From: Glycomyces tritici
GTDB lineage: Bacteria > Actinomycetota > Actinomycetes > Mycobacteriales > Micromonosporaceae
Length of the DNA stretch: 64,000 nt
Direction: 5' to 3'
NCBI RefSeq assembly: GCF_030403505.1
Contig: NZ_JAUEMJ010000004.1
Span: 460,046 to 524,045, forward strand
The notes beneath the pieces were generated by a model. It did not search any database. It saw only the letters and a program-made list of their open reading frames with translations, and was not told the origin of the DNA. A program made the translations under genes and the position numbers. This document shows, in pieces, positions 8,743 through 18,090 of the stretch. Position 1 is the stretch's first letter. Every line of letters starts with the position of its first letter.

Positions 8743-10839
8743 CTACTTGGCGATCTCGAGCGCGGGCTTCTCGGCGACGCCGAGTTCCTTGGCCTTGCCG
8801 AGGAGACCGGAGAGCACGTCGTGGTCGCCGCCGCCCTGCATGAGCTTGACGAGCGCGGCCGAGACCGTCAGGTTCTTGACGTCCTCGCTGCCGACACCGC
8901 TGAGGACGCCCTTGAGGTCCTCGGCGAACGACGTGGAGCCGTTGCCCCACGTGGCCGCGACCGACTGCGCCACTTCGGAGTGGGCGACGAAGCCGTCGAC
9001 GGCCTTGCCGTAGCCGATCGCGCCGACGACCCGGTCGAAGAACTGGGTGTCGCCGCCGACCAGGGAGATGTCGGCGTTGCTGAGCCCGGCGGAGATGACC
9101 CCGGCCTGCTGCTCGGCGATCGAGCGGCGGGCCTCGATCTCCATGCCCCGCAGCTCCTTCTCCATCTCCAGTCGCAGGCGGTACTCCTCGTGCCCGCGGC
9201 TGGCGTCCGAGAGCGCGTCCATCGCGACGGCCTTCTCGGTGAGGCCGATGGACTCGGCGAGGAGCTTCTCGCGCAGGGCGTTCGCCTCGGCGGTGCCCTT
9301 CGCGGCCTGGGCCTCGGCCTCGGCCAGGCCCTTCGCGGAGGTGGCGGTCGCCTCGGCCTTGCCGATGGCGGCCTGCGCCTCGGCTTCGGCCAGGCCCTTG
9401 GCCTCGGCGGCCTTCGCCTCGGCGAGCCCGCCCTTCTCGATCGCGTCCGCCTCGGCCTCGCGGACCTGGACGGCGGCCAGACCCGGGGCGGCCGCGATGG
9501 CCTGGTCCCCTTCGGCCTGGCGGATCTTGGCGCGCGCCTCGAGCTCGGCGGCCTGCTGGGCGGCTTCGGCCTCGGTGAGGCGCTGGCGCGCAAGGTGCTT
9601 CGAGGCGGCTTCGCCGGCCTCGGCGGCCTTGATGTCCTTGACCAGGCTCTCCTGGGCCTCGGCCTCGGCGAGGATGATCACGCGCTGGCGCTCGCGCTCG
9701 GCCTCTTCGACCGCGCGCAGGCGCTTGATGCCCTCTTCCTGCTCGGCGACGGTCTTCTCGACGGCGATGCGCTCGCGGATGACGTCGGCGATGTCGCGCT
9801 TCTGCGCCTCGAGCTCCTTCTGGGCGGCGATGCGGGCGAGCTCTTCCTCGCGCTCGCGGCTGACGACCTCGAGGATGCGGTCCTTCTCGATGCGCTCGGT
9901 CTCGACGGCGATGACGCGCTCGCGGTTCTTCTCGGCGACGGCGATCTCGCGGAGGCGGTTCTCGTGCTGGATGCCCGTGGCCTCTTCGGTCTTGATGCGC
10001 GCGGTCTCGCTCTTCAGGCGCTCCTCGGCCTGGACCTTCTGCACCTCGGCGGACTCGCGGGCCCGCAGGGTCTCGATCTCGCGCTGCTGGCGGATCTCGG
10101 CCTCGGTCTGGCGGCGCTCGAGTTCGAGCACGGCCTCCTTGGCCTCGACGTCCTGGCGCTTGATCTCCTTCTCCTCGGTGCGGCGGTGCTCGTTCGTGGT
10201 GACCGCTTCGATCGCGGTGAGCTGGGTGATCTTGCGGATGCCCTGCGCGTCGAGGATGTTCTTGGGGTCGAGCTGGTCCATCGGGGTCTGCTCGAGGTAG
10301 TCGATCGCCGCGTCCTCGAGGGAGTACCCGTTGAGGTCGGTGCCGATGACGTTGAGGATGCGGTCGCGGAACTCGTCGCGGTTGGTGTACAGGTCGGTGA
10401 AGTCCAGCTGCTTGCCGACGGTCTTGAGCGCCTCGGCGAACTTGGCGTTGAACAGCTCCTGCAGCGTGCTCTGGTCCGAGGCGCGCTTGGTGCCGATCGC
10501 GCCGGCGACGTTGATGACGTCCTCGACCGTGGCGTTGACGCGCACGAAGAACGTGATGGAGATGTCGGCGCGGATGTTGTCCTGGCAGATCAGGCCGTCC
10601 TTGCCCGCGCGGTTGATCTCGATGGTCTTGACCGAGATGTCCATGTACTCGGCGCGGTGGATGATGGGCAGCACCAGCGCGGAGGTGAAGGAGACCTTGC
10701 GGGTGCGCAGCTTCGTCACGACGAGGGCCTGGCCGGGCGCGACCTTGCGGTACAGCCGGATGATCATGAGCAGCAGGCCGATGAAGACGACCGCGACGAC
10801 CACGAACGTGATCAGCGTCGCCGAGTTGGTGGCGTCCAT
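8743..10839 (-). CDS. Flotillin-family (SPFH/band 7) membrane scaffold protein
   Basis: 698 residues. One membrane segment (about 8-28, FVVVAVVFIGLLLMIIRLY) is followed by an SPFH/band 7 domain (about 35-200), a long Ala/Glu/Arg-rich coiled coil (about 215-560) and a short Gly/Ser-rich C-terminus. Flotillins form oligomeric scaffolds in ordered membrane patches. I chose the ATG at 10839 (MDATNS) because TTAGGA lies about 7 nt upstream and the open frame beyond it (to 11031) lacks a ribosome binding site and looks non-coding. The 227-bp gap to the OB-fold gene shows no other gene. With its OB-fold neighbour it matches the known YqiJ/YqiK or FloT/NfeD pairing. Confidence 0.92.
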   Translation of the reverse strand: MDATNSATLITFVVVAVVFIGLLLMIIRLYRKVAPGQALVVTKLRTRKVSFTSALVLPIIHRAEYMDISVKTIEINRAGKDGLICQDNIRADISITFFVRVNATVEDVINVAGAIGTKRASDQSTLQELFNAKFAEALKTVGKQLDFTDLYTNRDEFRDRILNVIGTDLNGYSLEDAAIDYLEQTPMDQLDPKNILDAQGIRKITQLTAIEAVTTNEHRRTEEKEIKRQDVEAKEAVLELERRQTEAEIRQQREIETLRARESAEVQKVQAEERLKSETARIKTEEATGIQHENRLREIAVAEKNRERVIAVETERIEKDRILEVVSREREEELARIAAQKELEAQKRDIADVIRERIAVEKTVAEQEEGIKRLRAVEEAERERQRVIILAEAEAQESLVKDIKAAEAGEAASKHLARQRLTEAEAAQQAAELEARAKIRQAEGDQAIAAAPGLAAVQVREAEADAIEKGGLAEAKAAEAKGLAEAEAQAAIGKAEATATSAKGLAEAEAQAAKGTAEANALREKLLAESIGLTEKAVAMDALSDASRGHEEYRLRLEMEKELRGMEIEARRSIAEQQAGVISAGLSNADISLVGGDTQFFDRVVGAIGYGKAVDGFVAHSEVAQSVAATWGNGSTSFAEDLKGVLSGVGSEDVKNLTVSAALVKLMQGGGDHDVLSGLLGKAKELGVAEKPALEIAK

Positions 10840-11066
10840 GCGATGGTTCCTAACGAGACTTCGGGGGAACGGGGACTTGACGTGCAGGGCGACGCGCGAG
10901 TCAACGCCGCCGCGGCGGGCGTGACCACACCCTAACCAAGGTGCGCCATGTCGTGGGTACGCGAGGGTGCTCGAGGCACGAAACCGGGAGAGCGCAAACC
11001 GGGCACACCGTGGCAATACATGACGGTCCACTGTGAGGTGGGAGTGAACTCACGGTGCGGCGGAGG

Positions 11067-11720
11067 TCAGGACTCCATGACCAGGCCCGGCGGCAGCGCC
11101 ACCGGCACGACCAGGAACACCTTCTCGACCTCGTCGTAGTCGAAGACCACGACCTTCGAGTGGCGCGCGAACAGCTCCTCGTCGAGGCCTTCGGGCTCGT
11201 GCGGGGAGCGGCGCACGTTGATGAGGAGCAGGCTGCCCTCGTCGTCGGTGATCTCGGCCTGGCCCGAGTCGAGGGTGACGGTCCCGGTGCGCACCACGCA
11301 GACCTTGCCGACGAGGTCGGCGTGCGCGGTGGCGGGCGCGTCCTCGAAGAGCCGGCCGAGCGGCCGGGTGAGGAGCTTGGCGCCGAGCATGCCGACGCCG
11401 ATCCCGGCGACGAGCACGGCGGTGCCGGTGAGGGCGGGCGGGATGAACATGTCGGCACTGCGCACCCAGCTGGTGCCGAGCACGGTCACGATCCAGCCCA
11501 AGGTGATCCACAGCGAGAGGACGACGGTGAACGGGACCGCGCCGAACCCGAAGGCCGACCAGAAGCCGCCTCCGGCGTCGAGCTCGGCGTCCCCCACGTC
11601 GACGATGTCGACGTCGAGCGCGCCGATGATCACGGTGATCCAGTACAGGACGACGACGACGAGGCCGAACGAGAAGACGACCGGTGGGAAGGATAGGGCT
11701 ATATCCAGGAACTCACTCAT
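11067..11720 (-). CDS. OB-fold, NfeD/YqiJ-like membrane protein, flotillin partner
   Basis: 217 residues. Three to four hydrophobic segments fill the first 130 residues (FPPVVFSFGLVVVVLYWIT, the VLSLWITLGWIVTVL segment and the LVAGIGVGMLGAKLL segment). A beta-rich C-terminal domain (about 140-217) fits the OB fold of the NfeD/YqiJ group. Proteins of this group accompany flotillins and are thought to act in membrane-domain assembly. Start ATG at 11720 with AAGGA nine bases upstream; the frame stays open to 12026 but has no ribosome binding site there. It is divergent from the FtsK-like gene. Confidence 0.75.
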   Translation of the reverse strand: MSEFLDIALSFPPVVFSFGLVVVVLYWITVIIGALDVDIVDVGDAELDAGGGFWSAFGFGAVPFTVVLSLWITLGWIVTVLGTSWVRSADMFIPPALTGTAVLVAGIGVGMLGAKLLTRPLGRLFEDAPATAHADLVGKVCVVRTGTVTLDSGQAEITDDEGSLLLINVRRSPHEPEGLDEELFARHSKVVVFDYDEVEKVFLVVPVALPPGLVMES

Positions 11721-12048
11721 GGGGCACGGGTCCTTCTTGGCGAAGCCGAGGGCCCGCGGGCGGCGGATGCGGGCGCTTGCGGCGCTGTAGGCGTTCGGCC
11801 GGTCTCTCCGGGTCAGCGAGATCGAGCCTGCTTCTAGGGTAATGCACGCGCCCACTCCGGGGAAGGTTGCGCAAAGCGGACGGTCCGGCCCGCCGACCGG
11901 CGCTGCGGGCGGGCGCCACCGGGCTCGCGTCCAGGCCCGGGCACTGGGCAGGCCCGGGGAGCCTCTCCGCGATATGGTGTGACCGGTCGAACAGCTCGTC
12001 CGCCCGCAAGGCGGACAGGCCGTCACTCACATCGCGCAAGGAGGTCCG
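11721..12048. other. Divergent promoter region, OB-fold gene / FtsK-like gene
   Basis: 328 bp between divergent genes. I see an AAGGAGG ribosome binding site for the FtsK-like gene and a TATGGT -10-like hexamer near 11975, without a convincing -35. The open minus-strand frame through this region is a GC-rich shadow. Confidence 0.4.
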
Positions 12049-14472
12049 GTGCCCGGTTTCCCGACCGCACTGGCGAACGCGGCCGCAGGCTGCGACGCCG
12101 CCGCCGCCCGCCTCGCCCAGGTGGCGCAGCGCCTCGGCGACGCCGCCTTCCAGACCCCGGTGGACCCCGAGCTCCTCGCGGCCGAGCGGCAGATCGCCGA
12201 CGCGGCCGCCGCCTCCGCGCAGCAGCTGCGCACCGACCCCGAACTGCTCCACGCCGGTCGCGTGATGCTCCACGAAGGACGCACCGTGCCGCTCATCGTG
12301 CCGTTCGGCGTGCGCGGGCACCTCGCGACCTCGGTGGACGCCCGCGTCGAAGGCGTCGCGACCCTCGTGCGGACCGCGATCCTCCACGCCGTGGCCACCC
12401 GCGAACCGGGCGGGCTGCGGGTGGTCGGGATCGACACCGCGACCCTCGGGGCGTCGTTCGCACCGCTGCGCCCGCTCGCCGACGCGGGCGTGATCGAAGC
12501 GGTCGCCACCGACGCGCGCGCCGCCGCCGACGCCGTCGCCCTGGCCGAATCCCAAGTGGCCGAGCACATCGCGGGACGCCGCACCGACCGGATGCTGCTC
12601 GTCGTCGCCTCACTCGGCGAAGCGCCGCGCCAGCTCGTCGAACGCGTCTACGCGCTGGCCCGCTCGGGCCTGGCGCACGGCGTCACCGTCCTCGGCTGCG
12701 GGCTGCCCGACCTGCCGCAGGCCGCGGTCATGCACGCGGAGGCGGGCGCGGTGGCGATCACGAACCCGCCCGCGGCGCCGTTCGGGCGCGGGGAGCGGCT
12801 GGCCGCGCCCGTGGACTGGCCCGAGGCCCTCGATCCGTCCTTCGTGGCCGGTGAGGCGCTGCGCCTCGCCGATCGCGCCAAGGCCGCCGCGACCCTCACC
12901 TTCGCCGACCTCATCCCGGACCGGCCCGAATCGGGCGACCCGTCGCGCGGCCTGGAAGTCCTCATCGGACGCGACGCGGCCGGGGAGGTGCGGCTGCGGT
13001 TCGACGACGCGACCCCGCACTGGCTCGTGGGCGGGCGCACCGGCGGCGGCAAGACCGTGTTCCTCCTCGACGTCCTGTACGGGCTCGCGTCCCGTTACGC
13101 CCCTTCGGATCTGGCATTGTTTTTGCTGGACTTCAAGGAGGGCGTCTCGTTCACCGAGTTCATCCCGACCGAGCGCGACCCCAGCTTCATCCCGCACGCG
13201 CGCGCCGTCGGCGTCGAGTCCGACCGCGAGTACGGGCTCGCCGTGCTCAAGACGCTGAACGAGGAGATGACGCGCCGCTCCACGGTGATGAAGCGGTACG
13301 GCGTGGCGTCCTTCGCGGGCCTGCGCGAGCACGAGGCGTACCCGCGGATCGTGTGCGTCGCCGACGAGTTCCAGGTGCTCCTCGCCGGGAACGACCGGGT
13401 CGCCTCCGAAGCCGTTGCGCTGCTGGAGAACCTGGCCCGCAAGGGCCGCTCGTACGGCGTGCACCTCGTGCTCGCCTCGCAGACCGTCTCGGGCATCGAG
13501 GCGCTGTGGGCGAAGAAGGACTCGATCTTCGGGCAGTTCCCGATGCGCATCGCCCTCCCCGGCGCCCGCACCGTGCTGGAGACGAACAACGATGCGGCGT
13601 CGCGGATCTCGCTCGGCCAGGTCGTCGTCAACACCGAAGGCGGCACGGCCGGGGCCGACCGCATCGCGCGCTTCCCCGACACCGACACGCATGTGATGCA
13701 CCGGCTGCGCGAGCAGCTCGGCGAGGCCCACGCGGGCGTCGGCGCGCCGCGCGTGTTCTACGGCTACCGGCCCGTGCACCTCACCGACACCCTTCCGGGG
13801 GAACGGAAGCCGGGACGCGCCCTGCTCGGCCGCGAGGTCTCGCTGCGCCTGGACGCCGCCGGCGTCGACCTCGACCGCCGCCCCGGCCGGCACCTGGCCG
13901 TGCTCGGCTCCGACCCGGTGGGCGGCGAAGCCCTCGAAGCGGCCGTCGAATGCCTGGCGGGCAACGGCTCCCGCATCCTCGCCGTCGACTTCACCGGCAG
14001 CGCCGACCTGCGCTCGGCCGCCGACCGCATCGCACCCGAGGCCTTCGCGGCGGCGCTCGCGGCCATCCCCGACGGCACCGTGATCGCCGCGTGGGGCCTC
14101 GACGCCGCGGCCCTGGACATGAAGGCGCAGCAGGCACTGCGCGCGCTCCTGCGCACCGGGCCCGCCCGGGACGTGCACCTGCTCGGCTGGTGGCGCAACC
14201 TCCGCCGCTTCACCGACGACATCGGCGGCTCCGCGGGCCGCGAGGACGTCGCGTGCGCGCTCGTCCTCAACCTCCCCGGCGGCGAGATCATGAGCCACTT
14301 CGGGCAGCAGTTCCAGCACTGGAGCCCGCGCGCGGGCCGGGCCCTGCTCATCGACCGCCACGCCGACACCGGCGGCGGCAAACTCGTGGTCCCCTTCTCC
14401 CGCAATGAAGACCACGGGCCGGGACCGCAGCGCAGCGGCGGCAGCGCCCCGATGGAGAGGACCCGCCAGTGA
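12049..14472 (+). CDS. FtsK/SpoIIIE-type ATPase, EccC/EssC-like
   Basis: 807-residue cytosolic P-loop ATPase. The first ATPase domain has Walker A GRTGGGKT near residue 328 and Walker B IVCVADEFQVL near 437, with the family LASQ segment after it. A second domain (about 610-800) keeps the fold (HLAVLGSDPVGGEALEA) but lacks the Walker lysine, like the regulatory D2/D3 domains of EccC and EssC in type VII secretion. The first 290 residues are helical and have no membrane segment. GTG start with a perfect AAGGAGG upstream. It overlaps the next gene by 4 bp, and the WXG-type substrate follows. I infer a coupling or export ATPase for these WXG proteins. A DNA-pumping FtsK role is less likely because the gamma domain is absent. 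Confidence 0.8.
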   Translation: MPGFPTALANAAAGCDAAAARLAQVAQRLGDAAFQTPVDPELLAAERQIADAAAASAQQLRTDPELLHAGRVMLHEGRTVPLIVPFGVRGHLATSVDARVEGVATLVRTAILHAVATREPGGLRVVGIDTATLGASFAPLRPLADAGVIEAVATDARAAADAVALAESQVAEHIAGRRTDRMLLVVASLGEAPRQLVERVYALARSGLAHGVTVLGCGLPDLPQAAVMHAEAGAVAITNPPAAPFGRGERLAAPVDWPEALDPSFVAGEALRLADRAKAAATLTFADLIPDRPESGDPSRGLEVLIGRDAAGEVRLRFDDATPHWLVGGRTGGGKTVFLLDVLYGLASRYAPSDLALFLLDFKEGVSFTEFIPTERDPSFIPHARAVGVESDREYGLAVLKTLNEEMTRRSTVMKRYGVASFAGLREHEAYPRIVCVADEFQVLLAGNDRVASEAVALLENLARKGRSYGVHLVLASQTVSGIEALWAKKDSIFGQFPMRIALPGARTVLETNNDAASRISLGQVVVNTEGGTAGADRIARFPDTDTHVMHRLREQLGEAHAGVGAPRVFYGYRPVHLTDTLPGERKPGRALLGREVSLRLDAAGVDLDRRPGRHLAVLGSDPVGGEALEAAVECLAGNGSRILAVDFTGSADLRSAADRIAPEAFAAALAAIPDGTVIAAWGLDAAALDMKAQQALRALLRTGPARDVHLLGWWRNLRRFTDDIGGSAGREDVACALVLNLPGGEIMSHFGQQFQHWSPRAGRALLIDRHADTGGGKLVVPFSRNEDHGPGPQRSGGSAPMERTRQ

Positions 14473-15098
14473 GCGCCTTCGACGACTACCTCGCGCAGCT
14501 GCGCCGCCTCGACGAGACCCGCCGCAGCGCCGCCGAGGCCGCCGCCCGCACGGCCTCGGCGGCCGAGTCGCTCGGCCAGCGCACGGCCCGCCTCGCCGAC
14601 CAGGCCGCCGCACAGCGCACCGCCGTCGACGACCTCGCCCGCGCCGCCCGCATCGCGCCCCCGCAGCGCGTCCCGAACCCCCCGCCGCTGCACGGCGATC
14701 CGACCGCGGACCTGGACGCCGCCGAGGCCGACCTGCGGACGGCGGGCGCGGAACTCGAGGAGGCAAGGTACCTCGCGCACCGGGCGCCGCTGCTGCCGCG
14801 CTGGCGCGCGGACGAGCGCAACGGGCTGATCTACGGGCTGTTCGCGCTGCTGTGCGTGGTGGTGCAGCTGCTGGTGCTGCGCAACCTGCGGGCGGAGGAC
14901 ACGTTCGGCATCGTCCTGCTCGCAGCGGTCCTCATCGGAGCGCCGCTCGGGGCGTTCGGCTTGGGCTGGTTGACGATCGGTGTCGCCGCCCGCCCGCGGA
15001 TCGGCGACGAGGAGAAGCGCCTGGAGCGCAACTACCGCCTCGGCCTCGTCGTGTGCGCATCGACCCTGGTCGTGGCCTGTCTGGGGTTCTTCAGCTAG
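14469..15098 (+). CDS. Coiled-coil, three-TM membrane protein
   Basis: 209 residues of unknown function. Residues 1-65 are an Ala/Arg/Gln-rich coiled coil, 66-100 are proline-rich then helical, and three membrane helices follow (about 119-138, 146-172, 190-208). The GTG start overlaps the FtsK-like stop (GTGA), so the two are translationally coupled. I infer the membrane anchor or channel partner of the soluble FtsK-type ATPase, since that protein has no membrane segment. I recognise no family. Confidence 0.6.
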   Translation: MSAFDDYLAQLRRLDETRRSAAEAAARTASAAESLGQRTARLADQAAAQRTAVDDLARAARIAPPQRVPNPPPLHGDPTADLDAAEADLRTAGAELEEARYLAHRAPLLPRWRADERNGLIYGLFALLCVVVQLLVLRNLRAEDTFGIVLLAAVLIGAPLGAFGLGWLTIGVAARPRIGDEEKRLERNYRLGLVVCASTLVVACLGFFS

Positions 15099-15195
15099 TG
15101 GCATTCGCGGCTTATAGTCGCAGGAGCAGTACCGCGCGGGGGCGTTCCCACCCCCGGATTTCGCCCTGCGGTGCGCGAGCAGAACGGCTGACACC

Positions 15196-16437
15196 ATGTC
15201 CGATTCCAGCGAGCACGGCTCCAACATCACCCAGTACGCCCCGGTCCAGGACCCCGGCGCGGGCGAACGGATCGCGAACGACATCCCCTTGGCCAAGCCG
15301 GTGTACGGGATCGCCCAGGAGATCAACGACGCCGTCAACGGCGACACGTCCGTCGCCGACGCCGCGGGCGGCATCGCCGCCGACCTCGGGATGCTCGCCG
15401 TGGGCGGGCTCATGGCCATCAAGGACCCCGTCTACGCGCTCGCGAACGCCGGGCTCACGATCCTGCTGGAGCTGGTGACGCCGCTGAACGACCTGCTCGA
15501 GATGGTCTCGGGCGACCCGGGCCAGATGCAGCATCAGCAGGAGGTCTGGGGGCAGGTCGAGGAGGCGCTGGGCGCGCTGAGCGAAGAGGTCGGCACCGCC
15601 GTCGACACGTGCATCCCGAACTGGCAGGGCTCGGCGGCCGACGCGGCCTACAACCAGCTGTACGGATTGTCGGCCGCGATCGGCGCGATGGGGCACGAGG
15701 CGGCCGGTATCAAGCAATTGCTGGCCTGGGCCGAGGTGGTCGCGCAGACGATCTACGACGTCATCAAGTCGATCCTCGCCGAACTGGTGTCGTGGCTGAT
15801 CATGCGGGGGCTGGTCGCGTTGGCGGCCAGCTCGTTCACGTTCGGCGCGGCGTTCGCGGAGTTCCTGCTCAGCGGCATGGTGAAGGCGATGAACGCGATC
15901 TCGCGGGCGATCGACAAGTTCGCGAAGGCGGGCAAGATCTTCGCGAAGATCGCGCCCCTGCTGGAGAAGTTCTTCCTGCCCGCGGGCAAGCCGCTGTGGA
16001 AGGCCGTGCTGATGAAGGGGCTGGTCAGCATCGGCGTCACCGGCGGCCTCGGGGCGGCCACCACGGGCTACCAGCAGCTGTCGGGCGGGTCCGGCCTGAC
16101 CGTCTCGCTCTCGGCGCTGAGCGCGCAGGGCCTCACCGTCGACCTGGACGAGTTGGACGCCCTCGCAGGGCAGCTCGAGGGGCTGGCGGGCAGGGGCGGG
16201 TCGATCAACACCGTCGCGTCCGGGGCCGCCTCGGAGGAGATGACCTGGGGGCTCACGGGACTCTTCTTCGCCTCGTCGTACCAAGGCTCGTGCGAGGAGG
16301 CGGCCGCATCGACCGGGCAGCTCTCGGAGTCGCTCAACGGGCACGGGCAGCTGCTGCGGGACTGCAAGGCGGCATACTGCTCCTCTGACGAGGTCGCCGC
16401 GGCGGAGTTCGAGGCGAAGTACAACGAGCTGGCCTAG
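15196..16437 (+). CDS. WXG-type carrier fused to an EspC-like secretion module
   Basis: 413 residues. The N-terminal part has the carrier signature seen again at 30 kb and 53 kb: DPVYALANAGL, then W143-Q-G145 in a helical hairpin, then a hydrophobic stretch (about 192-230). The C-terminal part (about 312-413) starts TVDLDEL and ends LRDCKAAYCSSDEV, giving Y394-x3-D398, the YxxxD/E export signal of type VII substrates. I infer a type VII substrate, probably working with the upstream FtsK-like ATPase. No toxin domain is visible. It is a paralogue of the 29590-30879 protein. The start ATG has only a weak ribosome binding site. Confidence 0.75.
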   Translation: MSDSSEHGSNITQYAPVQDPGAGERIANDIPLAKPVYGIAQEINDAVNGDTSVADAAGGIAADLGMLAVGGLMAIKDPVYALANAGLTILLELVTPLNDLLEMVSGDPGQMQHQQEVWGQVEEALGALSEEVGTAVDTCIPNWQGSAADAAYNQLYGLSAAIGAMGHEAAGIKQLLAWAEVVAQTIYDVIKSILAELVSWLIMRGLVALAASSFTFGAAFAEFLLSGMVKAMNAISRAIDKFAKAGKIFAKIAPLLEKFFLPAGKPLWKAVLMKGLVSIGVTGGLGAATTGYQQLSGGSGLTVSLSALSAQGLTVDLDELDALAGQLEGLAGRGGSINTVASGAASEEMTWGLTGLFFASSYQGSCEEAAASTGQLSESLNGHGQLLRDCKAAYCSSDEVAAAEFEAKYNELA

Positions 16438-16446
16438 GAGCCGCGC

Positions 16447-17055
16447 ATGGAGTCGTTCGTCCAAGGGATCGCCGAGGTCGTGTTCGGCGAGGCTTCGCGG
16501 GCCGCGCGGCGCCGCCGGGCGTCGGCGTTCGCCGCTTCGCTCGGGCTGCGGTTCCACGCGGAGGGCCGCCCTGGGGACGACGCCTCGTCCGGATGGTTCG
16601 ACGAGCTGGAGATGCTGGGCGTGCCGTTCGTGCAGCCGGTGGCCGACACGTTCGCGGGTTCGCACCAGGGGCGGCACGTGCTCGGGTTCGAGAACCTGGT
16701 CTGGAGCAAGCGCAAGCGCCGCAACGTCCCTCACCGGTTCACGGCGGTGAAACTGGTTCGGGCGGTGCCGGATCTGCTGGTCGCGAACGAGACTCCGGCC
16801 TGGTTCAAGCCCGATGCCCCATGCCTGCCGGTGCCGGCTCCTCAGGGATCAGTGGTCTCCGCGGCCGATCCGGGTTCCGCGAGTGCGGTGCTCGCGGCGT
16901 TGCGTGGTCAAGGGCCGCTCGACCATTCGTGGATGGTGCGGGCGAACTGGGTGATCGGCTGGCATCGCGGCCGCCTGCGGACCGGCGGCGCGAACGACGC
17001 GGCGTCGGCGCTGGAGTTCCTGACCTCAGCCGCCGACGCCTGCGAGCGTTCGTAG
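16447..17055 (+). CDS. Small partner protein of the WXG-type carrier
   Basis: 202 residues, no signal peptide or membrane segment. The pattern is an Arg-rich helix (RRRASAFAASLGLRF), a central beta-rich part (HQGRHVLGFENLVW) and a TAVKLVRAVPDLLV strand pair. A diverged homologue (30986-31618) sits next to the other fused carrier, so carrier and partner were duplicated or inherited together. It starts 9 nt after the carrier stop with AGGAG upstream. Function unknown; I infer a carrier-specific cytosolic accessory factor or an immunity or lipid-like binding protein, without evidence to choose. Confidence 0.55.
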   Translation: MESFVQGIAEVVFGEASRAARRRRASAFAASLGLRFHAEGRPGDDASSGWFDELEMLGVPFVQPVADTFAGSHQGRHVLGFENLVWSKRKRRNVPHRFTAVKLVRAVPDLLVANETPAWFKPDAPCLPVPAPQGSVVSAADPGSASAVLAALRGQGPLDHSWMVRANWVIGWHRGRLRTGGANDAASALEFLTSAADACERS

Positions 17056-17062
17056 CGGCGGC

Positions 17063-18073
17063 TCAGACTCGGACGATCATCTTGCCGGTGTTCTTGCCGC
17101 GCATCATGTCGAGCAGCGCGTCCACCGCGTGCTCAACGCCGTCCACAATGGTCTCGTCGTAGGCGATCCTCCCCTGGCCGAACCATTCGGCCATGCGCGT
17201 GCCGAACTCTTCGCGCAGGTGCGTGTAGCCGCCGAGGGTGAAGCCCTTGATGGTGAGGCTCTGCTGGATGATCTTGGCGAGGTTGTCCGGGCCGGGCTTG
17301 CGCTCGGTGCTGTTGTACAGGGAGATCGCGCCGCAGGCGGCGATGCGCCCCTCGCGGTTCATGACGTCGAGCGCGGCCTCGAGGTGGTCGCCGCCCACGT
17401 TGTCGAAGAAGACGTCCACGCCGTCGGGCGCGAGGGCCTTGAGCTGCTCGCGGACGGGCGCGTCCTTGTAGTTGAACGCGGCGTCGTAGCCGTACTTCTC
17501 GGTGAGGAGGCGGACCTTCTCGGGGCTGCCGGCGGAGCCGATGACGCGGCCCGCGCCGAGGAGCTTGGCGATCTGGCCGACCGCGGTGCCGACGGCGCCC
17601 GCCGCGCCGGAGACGAAGACGGTGTCGCCCGGCTGCAGGTCCGCGATCGCGGTGAGGCCGACGTAGCCGGTCATCCCGGTCATGCCGAGGATGCCCAGGC
17701 GCAGCGAGAGCGGCACGCCCGGCATCTCGGGCACGAGGGTGAACCCGGCGGCGTCCTCCTGGACGAGGTCGCGCCACCCGTACTGGTGGAGGACGACCGA
17801 GCCGACCGGGAGGGCCTCGGCGGCGGACTCGACGACGCGGCCGACCGCGCCGCCGGTCATGGTCTCGCCGAGGACGAACGGCGGGATGTAGCTCTTGGCG
17901 TCGTTCATGCGCCCGCGCATGTACGGGTCGACCGAGAGGAACGCGTTCGCGACCCGCACCTGGCCGGGTTCGAGCTCGCCGTAGGCGACCTTCTCGATGC
18001 GGAAGTCCTCGGGCTCGGGCCAGCCCTGCGGGCGGCGGACGAGCTGGATCTGGGTGCTGACGGCCTCTGACAT
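17063..18073 (-). CDS. NADPH-dependent MDR oxidoreductase (CurA / leukotriene B4 dehydrogenase type)
   Basis: 336 residues of the zinc-free medium-chain dehydrogenase group that reduces enone double bonds using NADPH. Motifs seen: YMRGRM in the N-terminal catalytic domain, VSGAAGAVGTAVGQIAK as the nucleotide loop near residue 154, and DVFFDNVGG near 240. I chose the ATG at 18073 (MSEAVSTQ) over the upstream frame because it leaves room for the operator and matches family length. It is divergent from a TetR regulator, with overlapping promoters inside one inverted repeat, so repression by that regulator is likely. Confidence 0.88.
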   Translation of the reverse strand: MSEAVSTQIQLVRRPQGWPEPEDFRIEKVAYGELEPGQVRVANAFLSVDPYMRGRMNDAKSYIPPFVLGETMTGGAVGRVVESAAEALPVGSVVLHQYGWRDLVQEDAAGFTLVPEMPGVPLSLRLGILGMTGMTGYVGLTAIADLQPGDTVFVSGAAGAVGTAVGQIAKLLGAGRVIGSAGSPEKVRLLTEKYGYDAAFNYKDAPVREQLKALAPDGVDVFFDNVGGDHLEAALDVMNREGRIAACGAISLYNSTERKPGPDNLAKIIQQSLTIKGFTLGGYTHLREEFGTRMAEWFGQGRIAYDETIVDGVEHAVDALLDMMRGKNTGKMIVRV

Positions 18074-18090
18074 GTCGGTTCCCCTCGTTT

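Noticed and set aside
10840..11066. N-terminal extension of the flotillin frame
   Set aside because: No ribosome binding site and Arg/His/Pro-rich translation; the ATG at 10839 has TTAGGA and the expected membrane segment.
11721..12026. N-terminal extension of the OB-fold gene
   Set aside because: The ATG at 11720 has AAGGA and starts exactly at a membrane-protein N-terminus; upstream translation is shadow-like.
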